Shown here piece after piece: positions 28,387 to 37,509 of a DNA stretch of 64,000 nt (its first letter is position 1; each line of letters begins with the position of its first letter). Under the pieces are notes generated by a model, which ran no database searches, was not told where the DNA came from, and worked only from the letters and a program-made list of their open reading frames with translations. The position numbers and the translations under genes are program-made. Source of the DNA: RYN-230 sp963768945 (GTDB taxonomy: Bacteria > Actinomycetota > Actinomycetes > Streptosporangiales > Streptosporangiaceae); contig CAVYJW010000005.1 of the NCBI GenBank assembly GCA_963768945.1, positions 372,001 through 436,000 of the forward strand, read 5' to 3'.

Positions 28387-28489
28387 CTGCCTCGTCCAGA
28401 GGCCACCTGAAAAGCCGGCACGGGTGGCGACGAGCCAGCGCAGAACGAGCCCCTGCTCGACATAGAACCCCTGCCATAAGATAGGAACC

Positions 28490-28759
28490 GTGAGCGAGAA
28501 GTACCTTCCGGCCGTGGTCGGCGTCGCCGTGCTCGGTGACCACGTGCTCCGGCTCCTATTCAGCGACGGGACCGTCGGCGACGTTGATTTCTCGAGCGAG
28601 CACTGGACAGGGGTCCTGGAACCGCTCAACGACCCCCAATACTTGGCCCAGGTCGAGGTAGACGCTGAGGCGGGCACCGTGGTGTGGCCGGATGGTATCG
28701 ATCTGGCCCCGGAACCACTCTATGAGCAGGCACGCGCCCACCCACTCGTAGCTGCTTGA
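28490..28759 (+). CDS. DUF2442 protein
   Basis: An 89-residue protein with the DUF2442 pattern: VVGVAVLGDHVLRLLFSDGT, then DVDFSSEHWTGVLEPLNDP and VWPDGIDLAPEPLYEQA at the end. Members often pair with small DUF4160 or HTH proteins in toxin-antitoxin-like loci. No partner is next to it here; the IS element has inserted 27 bp after its stop and may have separated one. Confidence 0.8.
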   Translation: MSEKYLPAVVGVAVLGDHVLRLLFSDGTVGDVDFSSEHWTGVLEPLNDPQYLAQVEVDAEAGTVVWPDGIDLAPEPLYEQARAHPLVAA

Positions 28760-28775
28760 CGTTCCTTCGCTGTCT

Positions 28776-28785
28776 GCCTTAGACA
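28776..28785 (+). repeat. Target-site duplication, left copy
   Basis: GCCTTAGACA, identical to bases 30388-30397 on the other side of the IS element. Confidence 0.9.
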
Positions 28786-28871
28786 CAATGCCACTCAGCC
28801 TAAGTTGATCTTGGTTTCGAGGGTGTGTCGCTCCGTGATGTTCCGCCTGGTGGCCGGCATGATCGCGGCTT

Positions 28872-30137
28872 ATGGCAGACAATGGCGTGGTGGCGGGCGG
28901 GCGGCTGACGGACTGGGTTTCTCTCGGCGTGCTGGCTGCGTTCGTGCCCCGCGATGCTGTGGATGACGCGGTAGCGGTGGCCGGGAAGCAGGCCAAGCGG
29001 TCGGATGGGAAGCTCCCGCCGCACGTCATGGTCTATTTCGTGATGGCGCTGGCCTTGTTCGCCGACGATGACTACGAGGAAGTCGCCGCCCGGCTGACCG
29101 AGACACTGACGGCATGGGGCTGCTGGGACGATTCGTGGAGCGTGCCCACGTCAGGCGGGATCACCCAGGCCCGCCAGCGGCTGGGATACCAGCCCGTGAA
29201 GGAGCTGTTCGCCGAGGTGGCGGCCCCCGTGGCGGAGGAGCTGACCGCCGGGGCGTTCCTGGGGCCGTGGCGGCTGATGGCCATCGACGGGTTCGAGTGG
29301 GACGCCCCTGACACGCCGGAGAACGCGGCCGCGTCCGGGTTCGCCGGGACGGGGGCTGAGGACGCGGGAAGGCCGGCGTTCCCGAAGGTGCGGGTGGTCA
29401 CGGTCAGCGAGTGCGCCTCGCACGCGGTGACAGACGCGGCGATGGGCGCGGTGGCGGGCAAGGGCGCCGGGGAGCAGTCGCTGGCCCGCAAGCTTTACCG
29501 CAGGCTGGACGAAGACTGGCTGCTCATCGCTGACCGGAACTTCTTTAACTGGGCGGACTGGTGCACGGCTGCGGACACCGGCGCGCAGTTGCTGTGGCGG
29601 GTCAAGGCTGATCTGACGCTGCCGGTGCTGGCGTTGCTGCCGGATGGGTCCTATTCGTCGGTGCTGGTGAACCCGAAGGTCCGCGGGAAGGCCCGGCAGG
29701 CGCTCATCGAGGCGGCCCGCGGCGGGCAGGACCTGGACGAGGACCAGGCCCGCTATGTGCGGGTGGTCGAGTACGAGGTCCCCGGCCGTGACGGTGACGG
29801 GAAGGGCGAGGTGATCGCCCTGGTCACCACGATCACCGAGATGACCGCGGCGGCGGCGCCGCTGCTCGCGGGGGCCTACCACCAGCGCTGGGAACACGAG
29901 ACCGGGAACGCCCAGCTCAAGACGTATCTGCGCGGCCCCGGGAAGGTGCTGCGGTCCAGGAGCCCGGACATGGTCCGCCAGGAGATCTACGGCTATCTGC
30001 TCACCCATTACGCCCTGTCGGCCCTGCTCTGCCGGGCCGCCACCGAAGCGGGCATCGACCCGGACCGGGTCAAATTCAAGCGGACCGTCCGCATCGCCCG
30101 CCGCCGGGCCGCTGACCCGGCGGCCTTTCCCCCCTGA
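28872..30137 (+). CDS. IS4-family DDE transposase (frame ends early)
   Basis: A 421-residue transposase. The first catalytic Asp is in LMAIDGFEWDAPDT, the second in LLIADRNFFNWADW, and the glutamate is in YHQRWEHETGNAQLK, an exact Y-(2)-R-(3)-E-(6)-K signature of the IS4 family. The frame stops at TGA 30135-30137, directly after CCC CCC. Skipping one base opens a further 71 codons of basic sequence typical of the transposase C-terminus. It may therefore be a frameshift mutant or made by +1 frameshifting. The catalytic core lies wholly in the first frame. Confidence 0.88.
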   Translation: MADNGVVAGGRLTDWVSLGVLAAFVPRDAVDDAVAVAGKQAKRSDGKLPPHVMVYFVMALALFADDDYEEVAARLTETLTAWGCWDDSWSVPTSGGITQARQRLGYQPVKELFAEVAAPVAEELTAGAFLGPWRLMAIDGFEWDAPDTPENAAASGFAGTGAEDAGRPAFPKVRVVTVSECASHAVTDAAMGAVAGKGAGEQSLARKLYRRLDEDWLLIADRNFFNWADWCTAADTGAQLLWRVKADLTLPVLALLPDGSYSSVLVNPKVRGKARQALIEAARGGQDLDEDQARYVRVVEYEVPGRDGDGKGEVIALVTTITEMTAAAAPLLAGAYHQRWEHETGNAQLKTYLRGPGKVLRSRSPDMVRQEIYGYLLTHYALSALLCRAATEAGIDPDRVKFKRTVRIARRRAADPAAFPP

Positions 30138-30351
30138 GCACCGCGAACGCATCCTCGCCAGGGTCATGGCTGACATCACCAGGAAAAAGCACCTCAACCC
30201 CCGGCGCCGGAACCGGACCTACCCGAGGGTCGTCAAGCGAGCCCGCCACAACTCCTACCGCGTCAAACGGCCCGGTGACCACGGCACCCGCCACCCCGGC
30301 CCCGCCACGATCAAGCTGGTCAACCTGCCCCTGCCTGCACTCGCAGCATGA
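30138..30351 (+). other. C-terminal transposase extension in the +1 frame
   Basis: Reading from GAG 30136 gives EHRERILARVMADITRKKH and a very basic tail to TGA 30351, 36 bp before the right inverted repeat. The junction is a run of six C (30129-30134) followed by TGA, so the change needs a single-base shift at that point. Confidence 0.7.
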
Positions 30352-30387
30352 CCAACTAAGCGAGCGAATTTAGGCTAAGCGGCATTG

Positions 30388-30397
30388 GCCTTAGACA
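30388..30397 (+). repeat. Target-site duplication, right copy
   Basis: GCCTTAGACA, the second copy of the 10-bp duplication flanking the IS4 element. Confidence 0.9.
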
Positions 30398-30916
30398 CCA
30401 AGTAGCGAACTTGCGCAGCCCATGTGCTTCGCGCCCCCAGGTGCCGTCTGTTCAGGACAGGAGCAGGCCAACCGCCGTGGCGAGCCGGATCACACCTTCG
30501 GTCTGCAGCGACGCGGCGGCGTAGCGGCCGGAATCGAATCCGCCTGTCACCCGCTCCGTTCCGAGATGTTGATCTCGATGGTGTGGCTCAACCGCTGGCC
30601 CCTCGATCAGGCGGCGATAGTGCCCGCCAGAAGACGGTCGGCGAGGCCGTTGCCCCAGCAGGCGGCTCTTATGCGAAACATTTATGCCCAGTCAGATGGC
30701 CGGCCCCATGTGGGCCAGGAAGTCTGTTATCCGCGGCCGGGCGGCAAGCGCCCTTCAACCATGCATGCGGCCCTGGCATTGGTGGTGTTGGCACGAGGCC
30801 GGAGGCACCGGCTGGCCCCCCTCCGCTGCGGGCCCCGGCTGAGCACAATCAGAGGGGGCTTCGATGGCGCTGGCAGAATCAGATCGGGGCGGGATGCGGC
30901 GACCCGGTGGTTCACC
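30398..30916. other. Region between IS and FtsX permease, no supported gene
   Basis: A 519-bp stretch. A long open frame continues upstream from the permease but its translation has no membrane or family signal. An ATP-binding gene would be expected here for an FtsX permease and is not found. Confidence 0.5.
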
Positions 30917-33472
30917 GTGACCGGGCGCGTGTGGCGTGCCGCCCTCTACCGTGTCCGCGCCACCCTGCACATGCGGTGGGGTGGCTACCTCGCCGTGGGT
31001 CTCTTCGTGGGGCTGGTGGGTGGCGTGGCGATGGGAGCGATCGCCGGCGCACGGCGCACCCAGTCCGCTTTCCCGGCGTATCTCGCCGCCAAGGACACTT
31101 CGGACCTGCAGGTCCAGATCTGGAACCTCGGCGAATCTCTGAGTGGCGCCGCGACGGCGAACCTGACCGGGCAGCTGGCGCGCCTTCCCGATGTGGAGCA
31201 CGTCGCCAGCGCTCCCACGCTGCTGCTTCTTCCGATCGGGCCGGGTGGGAAGCCCGCTCCTTCCGCATCCGCCTACCTGGGCAATGAGGTAAACGTCCTC
31301 GGCAGCGACGGCGGCATGTACTTCCGCCAGGACGGCGTGAGCGTGGCCGCGGGCCGGATGGCCGATCCCGGTCGCGCTGATGAGATGGTCGCCACGGCGG
31401 AGGCGGCAAAGCTCAGCGGCTGGCACGTCGGTGAGACTGTCCTGTTCGGCGCCTACACGGTGCAGCAGGCGAGCTCCCCGACGTTCAGCCCGGCCACAAC
31501 CAAGCCCGCGGCCCGGGTCTCGGTCAGGCTCGTCGGCCTGGTCGTGTTCCCGGCCCAGGTGGCGCGCGACGACGTCGACCGCTACCCGACTGTCGTGCTG
31601 ATGACGCCGGCCCTCACCCAGCGGCTGCACTCGAGCGAAACGTTGCCGCTTTACGGGCTGCGGCTCGAACACGGCAGCCAGGACGTGCCGGCGGTGGAGC
31701 GGGAGATCATCCACTTCCTCCCCCGGGGCACCACCCACGCCTTCCACGTCACGTCGGTGGTCACCGGGCAGGTCGAGCGGGCCAGCAAGCCCGAGGCTAT
31801 CGCGCTCGGCGTCTTCGGGGCCATCGCCGGTGCCGCCACCCTGCTGATCGCCGGCCTGGCCATCAGCCGGGGGCTGTGGGCGAACGATGAGGACCTCGGT
31901 GTCCTGCGAGCGCTCGGCGCCGATCCGGTGACGATGACAGTGGACGCGGGGCTTGGCCTGCTGGGCGCGGTGGTGCTCGGATCGGTGGCGGCCGTCGGCG
32001 TCGCCGTGGCGCTCTCGCCGCTGACACTGATCGGGTCGGTGCGTCAGGTGGATCCCTCGCCAGGGTTCGCCGTTGACTGGACGGTGCTCGGAGCGGGTTT
32101 TGCCGTGCTGGTCGCCGGCCTGGGTGCCCTCACTGTTGCCCTGGCCTACCGGAGGGCCACGAGACCTTACGGCGGCCGGCACGAGCCCGCCGAACGGGCA
32201 TCGGGCGTGGTCAGCGCGGCCGGGAGGGCCGGGCTCCCGGCGCCGGCCGTGGCCGGTCTGCGTTTCTCGCTCGAGCCCGGCCACGGCCGGACCGCGGTAC
32301 CGGTGCGCTCGGTGCTCGCCGGGGCCGTGCTGGCGGTGGTGGTCGTGGTGGCGACCGTCACCTTCGGCAGCGGCCTTAGCACCCTCAACTCCCACCCCGC
32401 CCTATACGGGTGGAACTGGAACTACGCCATCTCGGAGACCACCGGGGGCGGGGACGTCCCCCCTATAGCTGGCCGGCTCCTCGACCACGATCCGGACGTG
32501 GCCGCGTGGACGGGGTTTAACTACGGCGATGCCCAGATCGACGGCCAGACCGTCCCGGAGCTGGACGGGCAGACGCACGCCGCGCTCAGCCCGCCCATTC
32601 TCTCGGGGCACGCGCTGGATGCGGACAATCAGGTGGTCCTCGGCGCGGCCACCCTCGCCGCGCTGCACAAGAAGGTCGGCGACACCGTCGTCGTCAGCTA
32701 CGGAAGCCCGCAGGACGCCCCGGTCTACATCCCGCCGAGCCACCTGGTGATCGCCGGCACGGCCACCATGCCGGCCATCGGAACCAGCGGAACCCTCCAC
32801 CCCTCGATGGGGACCGGGGCACTGTTCGCCACGGACATCGAGCCTGTGGCGTTCCGGCGGGCAACCACCAGCCCCGACCCCAACCTGGACGGCCCGGCTA
32901 TCGAGGTCGTGCGGCTCCGCAGCGGCGTGACGCCGACGGCCGGCCTGGATTCGCTGCAGCGGATCGCCGACGCGGCGAACAAGGTCCTGGCCGCCGACCC
33001 CAGCAGCACCGGCGATTCCGTCGAGGTGCTCGGTGTCCAGCGGCCCGCGGAGATCGTGAACTACCAATCGACGGGTGCCACTCCCCTGATTCTGGCTTCG
33101 GGACTGGCGGCAGGCGCTGTCGCGGCCCTCGGTCTTACCCTCGCCGCCTCGGTCCGGCGCCGCCGGCGGGACCTGGCGTTGCTCAAGACCCTCGGCTTCA
33201 CGCAGCGCCAGTTGGCGACGGCAGTTGCCTGGCAGGCGTCGGTCGCGGCGATCACCGGGGTCGTCGTCGGCGTGCCGGCCGGGATCGCCCTCGGGCGGTG
33301 GCTCTGGGACCTCTTCGCCCGTGACATCTACGCCGTCCCCGACCCCTCGGTGCCGGTTCTCCAGGTCGTGGTCGTCGCGCTCGGGGCGCTTGTCCTGGCG
33401 AACCTGGCAGCCGCCATCCCCGGACGGATTGCCGCCCGGACGCCGACCGCCCTTGTGCTACGGGCCGAATGA
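30917..33472 (+). CDS. FtsX/MacB-type ABC transporter permease, orphan
   Basis: An 851-residue permease with two FtsX units. Span 1 is WGGYLAVGLFVGLVGGVAMGAIAG, followed by a large extracytoplasmic domain of about 250 residues. A three-span block starts at LGVFGAIAGAATLLIAGLAISR, then a further span (VLAGAVLAVVVVVATVTFG), a second extracytoplasmic domain, and a final three-span block with RRDLALLKTLGFTQRQL. Such proteins are mechanotransmission or lipoprotein/antibiotic exporters and need a cytoplasmic ATPase; none is adjacent. The start is uncertain: GTG 30917 is chosen to give a short leader (TGRVWRAALYRVRATLHMRW); the frame is open for 165 codons before it. Confidence 0.82.
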   Translation: MTGRVWRAALYRVRATLHMRWGGYLAVGLFVGLVGGVAMGAIAGARRTQSAFPAYLAAKDTSDLQVQIWNLGESLSGAATANLTGQLARLPDVEHVASAPTLLLLPIGPGGKPAPSASAYLGNEVNVLGSDGGMYFRQDGVSVAAGRMADPGRADEMVATAEAAKLSGWHVGETVLFGAYTVQQASSPTFSPATTKPAARVSVRLVGLVVFPAQVARDDVDRYPTVVLMTPALTQRLHSSETLPLYGLRLEHGSQDVPAVEREIIHFLPRGTTHAFHVTSVVTGQVERASKPEAIALGVFGAIAGAATLLIAGLAISRGLWANDEDLGVLRALGADPVTMTVDAGLGLLGAVVLGSVAAVGVAVALSPLTLIGSVRQVDPSPGFAVDWTVLGAGFAVLVAGLGALTVALAYRRATRPYGGRHEPAERASGVVSAAGRAGLPAPAVAGLRFSLEPGHGRTAVPVRSVLAGAVLAVVVVVATVTFGSGLSTLNSHPALYGWNWNYAISETTGGGDVPPIAGRLLDHDPDVAAWTGFNYGDAQIDGQTVPELDGQTHAALSPPILSGHALDADNQVVLGAATLAALHKKVGDTVVVSYGSPQDAPVYIPPSHLVIAGTATMPAIGTSGTLHPSMGTGALFATDIEPVAFRRATTSPDPNLDGPAIEVVRLRSGVTPTAGLDSLQRIADAANKVLAADPSSTGDSVEVLGVQRPAEIVNYQSTGATPLILASGLAAGAVAALGLTLAASVRRRRRDLALLKTLGFTQRQLATAVAWQASVAAITGVVVGVPAGIALGRWLWDLFARDIYAVPDPSVPVLQVVVVALGALVLANLAAAIPGRIAARTPTALVLRAE

Positions 33473-33686
33473 AGAGGATCTGGGTGAGCGAGCAGGCCGT
33501 GTCGACAGGAACATCGCTGTGTACCGGCAGGTGCCGGGGGCGCACTCGTGACCGCCGCCCAAATCCGGCGACGAACAGGCCTTTGAGCGCGCCGAATCTC
33601 GAGATATGGACGCCGGGGTCTGATTGGAGCCAAGGTCGGCATCCGCGCAGAACGGTTATCCCGTGGCTACCTGCGGAGGAGGTCTC

Positions 33687-34115
33687 GTGAGGACAGCTCC
33701 GGACCGCTCGCTGTTTTTCGCGTCCATCGCTTTCGCTGGGGCGGCCTGCCTGGGCAGCGCGGTGGCGATTCGCGATCAGCTTCCTGGCCAGCCCCTGGGC
33801 ATCGGCATCCCGCTGTCGGTCCCCGCTGGGGTGCTGGCCGGCTGGGGAGCCGGGGTTGCCGCACCGTGGCCGATGCCGGTTACGGCCCTCATCGCGGCGG
33901 CAACGGCCCAGCGCACCGGCCCCAGCGCGCTCGAGGGGGCGGTCTGCGCCGGAATCGGCGCCGGCTGCATCCTGGGTACCGTCATCGAACCCGTCACCTG
34001 GCGGCCACATTCCTGGTCGTCCATGACCACCCTCGCGATCATCGCCAACACTGGGGCGTCGGTGGCCCTTACCACTGCCGGATGGCGCCACCTGGCGGCC
34101 GCTCGAAGCCGTTGA
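33687..34115 (+). CDS. Small four-span membrane protein
   Basis: A 142-residue hydrophobic protein with spans near SLFFASIAFAGAACLGSAVA, GIGIPLSVPAGVLAGWGAGVA, a Gly/Ala-rich segment after LEGAVCAGIGAGCILG, and TTLAIIANTGASVALTTAGW. No family is recognised. GTG 33687 follows GGAGGAGG at 33675-33682, which fixes the start despite an open frame from 33624. Confidence 0.65.
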   Translation: MRTAPDRSLFFASIAFAGAACLGSAVAIRDQLPGQPLGIGIPLSVPAGVLAGWGAGVAAPWPMPVTALIAAATAQRTGPSALEGAVCAGIGAGCILGTVIEPVTWRPHSWSSMTTLAIIANTGASVALTTAGWRHLAAARSR

Positions 34116-34272
34116 AAGAAGCAGGCTTGGGCGTTTCCGCATCCGGGTCGCACACCAGCCACCCGCAACCCGAATCCCGGGAAACCACCACGCTCACCAT
34201 CAACGACGGGACTGCCCGACCCGCGCCCACCGTGAATGGCGGGCTAACACCGGGTCTGGCGGGCCCCACTGG

Positions 34273-34620
34273 TCATCGGCTGGCGCGGACGGGCTTGGCC
34301 GGGAGCCCGGAAACGAAATCGAGTCCCCGCTGCACCCAGCTGGCGAGCGCGTCATCAGCAGCAAAGCCGGCAGGCCCGACACAGATGAAGCCGGACAGGG
34401 TCCGGCCGCCGAGCTGCATGGGCCGTACGTGCGGCTCCCGGAGTGCCTGCTGCCGGCCCTTGGCGCCCACCCGGACCATGAGCGCCCTATCCGTGATGCC
34501 ACAGCACATATTGCCGTTGACCAGGAACGACAGGCCGCCGACCATCCTCTTCTCCACCACGCCGTCGCGGTTAGATAGCACGTGCCGGACGCGCTCGGCA
34601 GCTTCCGGGTCGTAATTCAA
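34273..34620 (-). CDS. TfoX N-terminal domain protein
   Basis: A 115-residue protein matching the TfoX/Sxy N-terminal domain: RVRHVLSNRDGVVEKRMVGG, LSFLVNGNMCCGITDRALMVRVG, and ALREPHVRPMQLGGRTLSGF. In proteobacteria TfoX regulates competence; in actinomycetes these single-domain proteins have no assigned role. It converges with the small membrane protein gene. Confidence 0.88.
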   Translation of the reverse strand: MNYDPEAAERVRHVLSNRDGVVEKRMVGGLSFLVNGNMCCGITDRALMVRVGAKGRQQALREPHVRPMQLGGRTLSGFICVGPAGFAADDALASWVQRGLDFVSGLPAKPVRASR

Positions 34621-35081
34621 GGTCCGCTGCCCCCTTGGTTTTCACGCCACCCATCCTCTGGCCCGACCGGTGCACTTCAAACTACGCGGCGCCGCACCAG
34701 AATGGGCCAGGCGTTCCAGGCGTCCGCACATCAGCGATGAGGCATGTCACTCGCTCGCCAGCCTGCGACGGGCGCTACGTGGTACCGGGCATGGAGGCCT
34801 AGCCGGCGATCATGTACACGGCCCGGGCGGTCGCTATGCCCGCCGCGCCCACTTACTCCACGGCCGGACGTCGATCACGGTGCGTGTCTGTCACTCGGCC
34901 ACCGGCGCGCAAGTAGCCGCCAATCTGGGCGGTCGCCTGTTCGGTCACCGTGGCCGCCTGAGGTGTACCAAAAGATCGTTATGAGCTCGAACCGATGTTG
35001 AACGCGGGCTTGGGCAACGTCTGCGGCCCCGGACCGTGTCCTGCCGCGGTCCTGCCCGTTGGACGCGGCGCCGCCGGGCTG
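34621..35081. other. Intergenic region, no supported gene
   Basis: 461 bp. The open frame at 34670-34984 has no ribosome site or recognisable domain. No RNA gene or repeat is seen. Confidence 0.5.
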
Positions 35082-35624
35082 TCATCCGACGGCCCGCCCC
35101 AGGAACGCCGCCAACTGGTCGGCCGCTGGGCGACCCGGATCGCAGGGCTGCTCGGCGGCGAAACGGCGCCCCGGACCACGGAACTCCGCGGTGATCTGCT
35201 GCCGGGAAAACTCCAGCAGATCCGCGGCCAGGTCCGGGTCGAGGTCGGTGGACTGGCCGGTTGCCTTCGCCAGGTCCCAGCCATGAACCAGCGCGTCCCT
35301 GGCGCGCATCCGGGCTGCCACGGCACCAGGCACCGACCCGAAGGGAAACTCATAAAGCCGCTCCAGACCCCGCGGAGCGGCCAGCACCGGGTAAGCGGCC
35401 TCGGCGGAGGCGGCGTAGGCGCCGATCAAGCCCTCGATGTCGTCCGGCACCTGCGGTGGCTGACCGCCTGCCAGCCACCAGTTCCCGGCGACGACATGGG
35501 CGACCACATCACGGACCGACCACTCCGTACACGGCGTCGGAGCGCCGGCTTGATCGGGCCGTACCTTCGCCAGCACCGAGACGAAGGCGCCCTCAGCACG
35601 CCGGCAGGCAGTAAGCGGATCCAT
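35082..35624 (-). CDS. TIGR03086/maleylpyruvate-isomerase-type metal-binding protein
   Basis: A 180-residue DinB-like four-helix protein. It opens with MDPLTACRRAEGAFVSVLAK and contains the TPCTEWSVRDVVAHVVAGNWW motif, whose His is one metal ligand, and DALVHGWDLAKATGQ, which supplies further ligands. Family members are mycothiol-dependent enzymes or of unknown function in actinomycetes. ATG 35624 has GGGGAGG 4-5 nt upstream; the frame extends to 35783 without a ribosome site. Confidence 0.85.
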   Translation of the reverse strand: MDPLTACRRAEGAFVSVLAKVRPDQAGAPTPCTEWSVRDVVAHVVAGNWWLAGGQPPQVPDDIEGLIGAYAASAEAAYPVLAAPRGLERLYEFPFGSVPGAVAARMRARDALVHGWDLAKATGQSTDLDPDLAADLLEFSRQQITAEFRGPGRRFAAEQPCDPGRPAADQLAAFLGRAVG

Positions 35625-35871
35625 ACATCCTCCCCGCTGGCTGCCGGGCAAAAGGCTGGTCGCCGATCCGGGCAAGGCGACCCTTCGCGCGCCGGCCGCC
35701 GTCACCTCTTGCCAGCCGGTACCATACCGCGGCGGCCAGTGCCGCGGCCCGGTCCGCTCCACGGCAAGAGAAGGAATCCTCACTGAAGTGGCGCCAACCC
35801 GGCGGCCCCCGTTTCAGCCCATTACCGAACTGAACAATCTGCACTGAAACGGGCAGCGGATGCTGCCAGCT

Positions 35872-35918
35872 CCGCGTCCCTCTAGATCCGTACCTGTTGC
35901 GGTACTTCGGTGCTGTAC
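35872..35918. repeat. 47-bp direct repeat, copy 1
   Basis: Matches 37185-37231 at 43 of 47 positions, in the same orientation. The core GTTGCGGTACTT also occurs at 37026-37037. The two long copies bracket the HigBA genes and the left tRNA-Ala-like att sequence. No coding role is apparent. Confidence 0.75.
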
Positions 35919-36023
35919 GCGTACAAGCCTCAGCCTGAGGGCTTGGATGTGCGTGCGCCCCTGTGCCAGGGCAGCGCCCAGGGTGGGCTGTATTGTCGGC
36001 TGCCAGGAATATCTTGACCCAAC

Positions 36024-36398
36024 GTGAGAAGCACACGTGATTTATACGACTTCGAGCTTGAGCCTGAGGTCCATGACTGGCTGGACAGTCTCAGCAACAG
36101 CGACTTCAAGCGGGTCGATGAGGTCTGCGGGATGCTGGCGCAGAGAGGAACCAAACTCGGTGGCCCCTGGTCAGATCACCTGGAGGGAGCGGTCTGGGAG
36201 TTGCGGATCCGGCTTCGCGATGTTGCAGCCCGGGTAACGTACTGGTGTACACCTGATGGGAAGATCGTGTTCCTCACCGTGTTCCGCAAGACCAGGCAGC
36301 ATGACCAAAGGCAGATCGACCGGGCGGTCCGGGCGCAGAAACTGTGCGAGAGCGACCACCACGGACCGGCCGCCGGGATTTATGAGAGGCAGGTGTGA
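36024..36398 (+). CDS. higB: HigB/Gp49-like RelE-fold toxin
   Basis: A 124-residue ribosome-dependent mRNA endonuclease candidate. The HigB/Gp49 pattern is DFELEPEVHDWLDSLSNSDF, then LGGPWSDHLEGAVWELRIRL, and the strand/helix GKIVFLTVFRKTRQHDQRQIDRA containing the basic active-site region. The toxin precedes the antitoxin, the order typical of HigBA. It starts with GTG 36024 and overlaps the antitoxin start by one base. Confidence 0.88.
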   Translation: MRSTRDLYDFELEPEVHDWLDSLSNSDFKRVDEVCGMLAQRGTKLGGPWSDHLEGAVWELRIRLRDVAARVTYWCTPDGKIVFLTVFRKTRQHDQRQIDRAVRAQKLCESDHHGPAAGIYERQV

Positions 36399-36706
36399 TG
36401 ACTGGCTACCACACCCGCTGGGTGCGCCCCGAGACCGAGGCTGACGATCCTGAGCGGCTCGCCATCCGGGAGTCCCTGGCCTTCGGCAAGGCACTCTATG
36501 ACCGGCGCACCGCCCTTGGCCTGAGCGTCACCGATCTGGCCGGGCGCGTGGGCATGACGGCCGACGAGATCGAGTGCATCGAAGAAGGCGGCACCGAGCC
36601 AACCGTAGCCCTGCTACGGCGCCTGGCCGCCGCACTCGACGCCGACGTGCGCCTCACCGCTGGCCACGACCTCGGCTCCGTCTGGTTCGAAACTCGCGCC
36701 GCCTGA
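36398..36706 (+). CDS. higA: HigA-type XRE antitoxin
   Basis: A 102-residue antitoxin with an XRE helix-turn-helix (LSVTDLAGRVGMTADEIECIEEGGTEPTVALLRRLAAAL). ATG 36398 shares its first base with the last base of the toxin stop, and AGGCAGG lies upstream. It should bind the toxin and repress the operon promoter upstream of 36024. Confidence 0.88.
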   Translation: MTGYHTRWVRPETEADDPERLAIRESLAFGKALYDRRTALGLSVTDLAGRVGMTADEIECIEEGGTEPTVALLRRLAAALDADVRLTAGHDLGSVWFETRAA

Positions 36707-37090
36707 CCCACCCCAGCCGCGCCTTGTGCTGTAGCCGCCGATCTGGCGTTGGTCCCTGCCAACCGGGATAGCTGACCGCATGACACCCCCAGCCGCCTTT
36801 CGGCGCGGCTCCCAGGGTGTTCGCTCTCACCCATTGCCGCCGCACACACCGATCACTCTGTCTCTGGTATGCACCAGCGTCTGTCGGCGTTTTCCAGTTG
36901 TCATTTGAACCCGTGCCAGGTGCCCCCAGGCGGAAGAGCAAAAGACCCAGCAAGCAGGCCCGCTGTGGTCGGCCCCGAGAGGGAAGCCCGGCTCGAACGC
37001 GTGTGCGGCATCTCCCCGCGGCCCCGGTTGCGGTACTTTGCTGCTGTAGTCCCGGTCCGGCTGTTCGAATTATGCCTCTGAGCTGGGTAG
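36707..37090. other. Noncoding flank of the left attachment site
   Basis: 384 bp between higA and the tRNA-like sequence. It contains a third, shorter copy of the repeat core (GTTGCGGTACTTTGCTGCTG, 37026-37045). No gene is supported. Confidence 0.5.
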
Positions 37091-37125
37091 GTGGAGCTAA
37101 GGGGACTCGAACCCCTGCTTGCAAA
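37091..37125 (-). repeat. Left attachment site: partial tRNA-Ala copy
   Basis: Bases 37091-37117 are identical over 27 bp to 57131-57157, the acceptor/T-arm end of the tRNA-Ala gene. Bases 37112-37125 also match 57160-57173 (anticodon region) if an 8-nt deletion between two CCCCTG repeats is allowed. The copy lacks the 5' half, so it is not a tRNA gene but a tRNA-derived att sequence in direct orientation. Confidence 0.82.
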
Positions 37126-37509
37126 CAACAGGCAGCACGTCCACCGCCGTCCATACCCGCAGGTCACCGTCCCGGGACGTCCTTCCGCGTCCCTCTGGAT
37201 CCGCTCCTGTTGCGGTACTTCTGTGCTGTACTTTCCCGCCGACACACCAGCGTCCGTACCCGTCGCGCCACTCGACCGCCAGCCGGAACTAGACGTTCTG
37301 CGCAAGGCGGATGGCACATCAAGCGCGGTCGCTGGCAACGCCGACTCGGCGATCTGCGCGTCACGAACTTCTGGTGCGTCGGGAGAAATCTCACCACGAG
37401 TGCGCCGATGACTCACGATCCACGGGTGCCTCACAAGACCCGCTTCAGATGGCCCGGCGATCACCGCGGTATTAGGTCCGCCGTCGCGACCTGCTAGCGC
37501 ATTTTCCTG
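37126..37509. other. Noncoding left end of the island
   Basis: 384 bp holding the second 47-bp repeat copy (37185-37231) and no supported gene. The next gene (minus strand) ends at 37510. Confidence 0.5.
37185..37231. repeat. 47-bp direct repeat, copy 2
   Basis: Matches 35872-35918 at 43 of 47 positions. It lies 60 bp inside the left att sequence, where arm-type integrase sites could be expected. Confidence 0.75.

Larger units (their letters stand above)
28786..30387 (+). mobile_element. IS4-family insertion sequence, 1602 bp
   Basis: The ends are imperfect inverted repeats: CAATGCCACTCAGCCTAAGTT at 28786-28806 against the complement of 30367-30387, with three mismatches in 21. A perfect 10-bp direct repeat (GCCTTAGACA) flanks the element. 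One transposase gene with DDE and YREK motifs fills it. Intact ends plus a perfect target duplication indicate an insertion recent enough not to have eroded. Confidence 0.92.

Noticed and set aside
30422..30916. 165-codon N-terminal extension of the FtsX permease
   Set aside because: The sequence is Arg/Pro/Gly-rich, has no membrane or family features and would add a soluble leader unknown in FtsX permeases.
34670..34984. Plus-strand open frame of 104 codons
   Set aside because: No ribosome site, no recognisable domain and atypical composition; listed as intergenic.
37091..37125. A second tRNA-Ala gene at the left edge of the island
   Set aside because: Only the T-arm/acceptor end and part of the anticodon region are present, with an 8-nt deletion and no 5' half, so no cloverleaf can form. 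It is treated as an att sequence.
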